This document shows, one piece after another, positions 61,748 through 64,000 of a DNA stretch of 64,000 nucleotides. The position numbers and the translations under genes were made by a program. Under the pieces are notes generated by a model. That model saw nothing but the letters and a program-made list of their open reading frames with translations. It was not told the DNA's origin and did not search any database. Source of the stretch: Maricaulis maris (GTDB lineage Bacteria > Pseudomonadota > Alphaproteobacteria > Caulobacterales > Maricaulaceae); the NCBI RefSeq assembly GCF_003634045.1, contig NZ_RBIM01000003.1, positions 1-64,000 on the forward strand, in the 5' to 3' direction. Numbering within the stretch: position 1 is the stretch's first letter; the number at the start of each line of letters is the position of its first letter.

Positions 61748-63121
61748 ATGGGCCGACTGATCGCAATCTCGAACCGAACGGCTGCCGACCCGAAGGCCCG
61801 CGCCGGCGGGCTGGCGGTGGCGGTCTGGGAATCTCTCAAGGAAACCGGCGGCAGCTGGTTCGGCTGGAGCGGCGAGCTGGTCGACGAGATACCGCGCGGC
61901 ACCAGCGTCTACCGCGATGAGGGCGTTGAATTCGTCCTTACCGACCTGACCCATGACGAGCATGAGGGGTTTTATCTCAACTATGCCAACCGGGTGATCT
62001 GGCCGGTTTTTCATTACCGCATCGATCTTGCCTGTTTCGACAGCGACGCCTTCCAGGCCTACTCCGCGGTCAATCAGCGCCTGGCCAACATGGTTGCCGA
62101 CCGGCTGGTGCCGACCGACACGGTCTGGGTCCATGACTATCATTTCCTGCTGATGGGCGACGCCCTGCGTCATGCCGGCTGGGAAGGACCGACCGGCTTT
62201 TTCCTGCACATCCCCTTCCCGCCGCCGGAGATTTTCCGTGCCATTCCCGAGCATCACTGGATCGCCCGCGCCCTGTGCGCCTATTCGGTGATCGGCTTCC
62301 AGTGCTCCCGCGACCGCTCAAATTTCGTGCGCTACCTGGTCGATGATTGCGGCGGCAAGGAATTGGGCGATGGCCGGATCTCGGTTTTCGGCACGACCAC
62401 ACGGATCGAGGCCTATCCGATCGGCATCGATCCGGCCGGTTTCATCGCGGCCGCCCATTCAGCTGTCGCAGACCGCGCTGCCGAACGGATCAGCCGCTTC
62501 CTGGGCGGCCGCGAACTCGTCATCGGCGTCGACCGGATGGATTATTCCAAGGGCCTGCCGCAGCGCTTCGAGGCGGTCGGCCAGCTGTTTGACGACCATC
62601 CGGAAATGCACGGAAAGGTCTCGGTCACACAGATCGCACCGCCGTCGCGCTCGAAAGTCGAGGAATACCAGGAACTGCGACTGGAGCTCGACCAGCTGGC
62701 CGGACGGATCAATGGCGATCACGGCGATCTCGACTGGATCCCGTTGCGCTACCTGGCACGCTCCTACACCCGCGAGGAACTGGCTGGCCTGTTCCGGATT
62801 GCCCGGGTCGGCCTCGTCACCCCTTTGCGCGACGGCATGAACCTGGTCGCCAAGGAATTCGTCATCGCCCAGGACGAAAGCGATCCGGGCGTTCTGGTCC
62901 TGTCGCAATTTGCCGGCGCGGCCGAGCAGATGAAGGACGCGCTGATCGTCAATCCGCACGATCGCAACAAGGTCGCCGACGCCATCCACCAGGCCCTGAC
63001 AATGTCGCTCGAGGAACGCCAGGAGCGCTGGCGCAAGCTGCGCGATGTGGTCGTCGCGCAGGACATTGCCTGGTGGCGCAACCGCTTCCTCGAAGACCTC
63101 AAGCCGGCGGTGCCGGCATGA
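61748..63121 (+). CDS. otsA: Trehalose-6-phosphate synthase
   Basis: A 457-residue GT20 enzyme making trehalose 6-phosphate from UDP-glucose and glucose 6-phosphate. Landmarks: LIAISNRTAAD, WVHDYHFLLMGDALR, FFLHIPFPPPEIFRAIPEH (part), GVDRMDYSKGLPQRFEA and TPLRDGMNLVAKEFV. AAGGAG lies five bases before ATG 61748. Its stop overlaps otsB as ATGA. Trehalose protects against osmotic and heat stress. Confidence 0.95.
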   Translation: MGRLIAISNRTAADPKARAGGLAVAVWESLKETGGSWFGWSGELVDEIPRGTSVYRDEGVEFVLTDLTHDEHEGFYLNYANRVIWPVFHYRIDLACFDSDAFQAYSAVNQRLANMVADRLVPTDTVWVHDYHFLLMGDALRHAGWEGPTGFFLHIPFPPPEIFRAIPEHHWIARALCAYSVIGFQCSRDRSNFVRYLVDDCGGKELGDGRISVFGTTTRIEAYPIGIDPAGFIAAAHSAVADRAAERISRFLGGRELVIGVDRMDYSKGLPQRFEAVGQLFDDHPEMHGKVSVTQIAPPSRSKVEEYQELRLELDQLAGRINGDHGDLDWIPLRYLARSYTREELAGLFRIARVGLVTPLRDGMNLVAKEFVIAQDESDPGVLVLSQFAGAAEQMKDALIVNPHDRNKVADAIHQALTMSLEERQERWRKLRDVVVAQDIAWWRNRFLEDLKPAVPA

Positions 63122-63873
63122 GCGAAACCCGTACCCGGTCCCACCTCGCCAACACGCATGACACGCCGGTCTTCAACGTCAGGCAAAACGCGCTTTTCCT
63201 CGATTTCGACGGCACGCTGGCGCCGCTGCAGGATGATCCCGACACGGTCTTCCTGCCACCTGGCGGCAGCGATATCCTTCAGGCGCTGGCCCGGGCGAGC
63301 GGTGGGGCGCTGGCCATCATCAGCGGGCGCGACATCCGCGACCTTGATCGCCGCATTCCCGGTGCCCTGTGGCGCATTGGCGGGCATGGCAGCGACTTCT
63401 GCGCCCCCGGTCGCCATCCCGCCGCCTGGGCACCCCCGGCTCCGGATGCACTGTTTCACGGAGCGCACCAGTTGTGTGCTGACACACCGGGCACGCGCCT
63501 GGAAGTCAAAGGTCCGGTTCTGGCCTTGCACTATCGTGCGTCACCCGGCGCAGGACCGGCCCTGGCTGCGGCCCTGGCCGAGCTTGTCACCGATTGCCCG
63601 GCCTACGGGCTGCAGGCCGGGAAGATGGTGTTCGAGCTCAAACCTGCGGCCGCCAGCAAGGCGCGCGCCGTCGAGCGCTTGTTGACGCTCCCCCCCTTCG
63701 CCGGGCGCTGCCCGGTGATGATCGGTGATGATGCGACCGATGAGGACGGCATGCGCGCTGCGATCGCGCTGGGCGGGTGGGCGATCAAGGTCGGCGAAGG
63801 CCAAACGAGCGCAACGACCCGTCTCGACGACCCGGCCCGAGTGTGGAACTGGCTGGAGGCACAACTCCCATGA
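63118..63873 (+). CDS. otsB: Trehalose-6-phosphate phosphatase
   Basis: A 251-residue HAD-IIB phosphatase. LFLDFDGTLAPLQDDPD holds the catalytic Asp pair, AIISGRDIRDLDRRIPG is the second motif, and VMIGDDATDEDGMRAAI the metal-binding end. It dephosphorylates trehalose 6-phosphate to trehalose. Four-base overlaps on both sides (ATGA) couple it to otsA and the GH15 gene. Confidence 0.94.
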   Translation: MSETRTRSHLANTHDTPVFNVRQNALFLDFDGTLAPLQDDPDTVFLPPGGSDILQALARASGGALAIISGRDIRDLDRRIPGALWRIGGHGSDFCAPGRHPAAWAPPAPDALFHGAHQLCADTPGTRLEVKGPVLALHYRASPGAGPALAAALAELVTDCPAYGLQAGKMVFELKPAAASKARAVERLLTLPPFAGRCPVMIGDDATDEDGMRAAIALGGWAIKVGEGQTSATTRLDDPARVWNWLEAQLP

Positions 63874-64000
63874 ATTCGCTGGAACTTGGAATCATCGGCA
63901 ATGGCACGGTTGCCGGACTGGTCGACCCGCATGGCGCGTTGACCTGGCTTTGTCTGCCGCGGCTGGACGGCGAGCCGGTCTTCAACAGCCTGGTTGGCGG
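63870..64000 (+). CDS. Glycoside hydrolase family 15 protein (partial)
   Basis: The first 43 codons only; the gene runs off the right edge. MNSLELGIIGNGTVAGLVDP and GALTWLCLPRLDGEPVF match the start of GH15 glucoamylase/trehalase-like enzymes (the usual NGxxAALVDxxGxIxWxCxPRFD pattern). In trehalose operons such enzymes may be trehalases. Coupled to otsB by ATGA. Confidence 0.85.
   Translation, partial: MNSLELGIIGNGTVAGLVDPHGALTWLCLPRLDGEPVFNSLVG

Overview
The window comes from a high-GC alphaproteobacterium. The best fit is a stalked, holdfast-forming member of the Hyphomonadales/Maricaulales group (Maricaulis-like). This is inferred from an hfaABD-type holdfast-anchor operon, a DUF1476 gene (the alphaproteobacterial ATP synthase zeta inhibitor) divergent from purC, the purS/purQ/purL then bolA/grxD order, a cysE/DUF3126 pair and abundant TonB-receptor and TPR-sulfotransferase genes. 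No species assignment is claimed. The sequence is chromosomal in character: dense, mostly housekeeping, with no integrase, transposase, phage structural gene or CRISPR array.

Layout. 0.5-3.7 kb: CBS-domain protein, a DUF2157/GDYXXLXY membrane pair and a rhomboid protease. 3.8-6.5 kb: hfaABD, led by a near-consensus sigma-54 promoter and closed by a strong terminator. 6.5-7.4 kb: an ArsR-family regulator and a small secreted protein, each preceded by the same operator sequence. 7.4-10.5 kb: an alginate-export-type porin, a repeat-rich gap and a secreted Gly/Pro/Cys/Asn-rich protein. 10.6-14.9 kb: PAS, double-PilZ and GYF_2 proteins, a gamma-carbonic-anhydrase-like protein, PhoH and an exported exonuclease-like protein. 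15-19.6 kb: a leftward set of NUDIX, cysE, DUF3126 and an osmoprotectant ABC transporter with a fused permease/binding protein. 19.6-25.9 kb: TetR-controlled RND efflux pump, nitroreductase and queF. 25.9-32.2 kb: Lrp/ald divergon, lipoprotein, HAD phosphatase, nitronate monooxygenase, AlkA-type glycosylase and a PepSY protein. 32.4 kb: tRNA-Leu(UAA) with a duplicated 3' flank. 32.5-38.6 kb: TPR-sulfotransferase divergent from a TonB receptor, then a vWA lipoprotein. 39.5-48.4 kb: CinA-like protein, sfsA/thioesterase, M28 peptidase, map, radC, a VOC protein, threonine synthase and an AT-rich orphan gene.

48.6-61.6 kb is a purine and redox neighbourhood: purB, purC, purS, purQ and purL form most of a de novo purine set. 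Between purQ and purL a hicAB toxin-antitoxin pair lies on the opposite strand, and its 26-bp palindromic operator sits only 24 bp upstream of purL. bolA, an aldo/keto reductase and grxD follow. The window ends in a translationally coupled otsA-otsB-GH15 trehalose operon whose last gene runs off the edge.

The points most worth following up are: the hicAB operator shared with purL; two hairpin elements near purB and purC whose 18-19-bp arms have changed in a compensatory way while a 43-nt core is inverted relative to the flanks; the paired ArsR operators; the sigma-54 promoter of the holdfast operon; and a 51-codon gene with a strong ribosome binding site and an amphipathic product in an AT-rich islet after purL.
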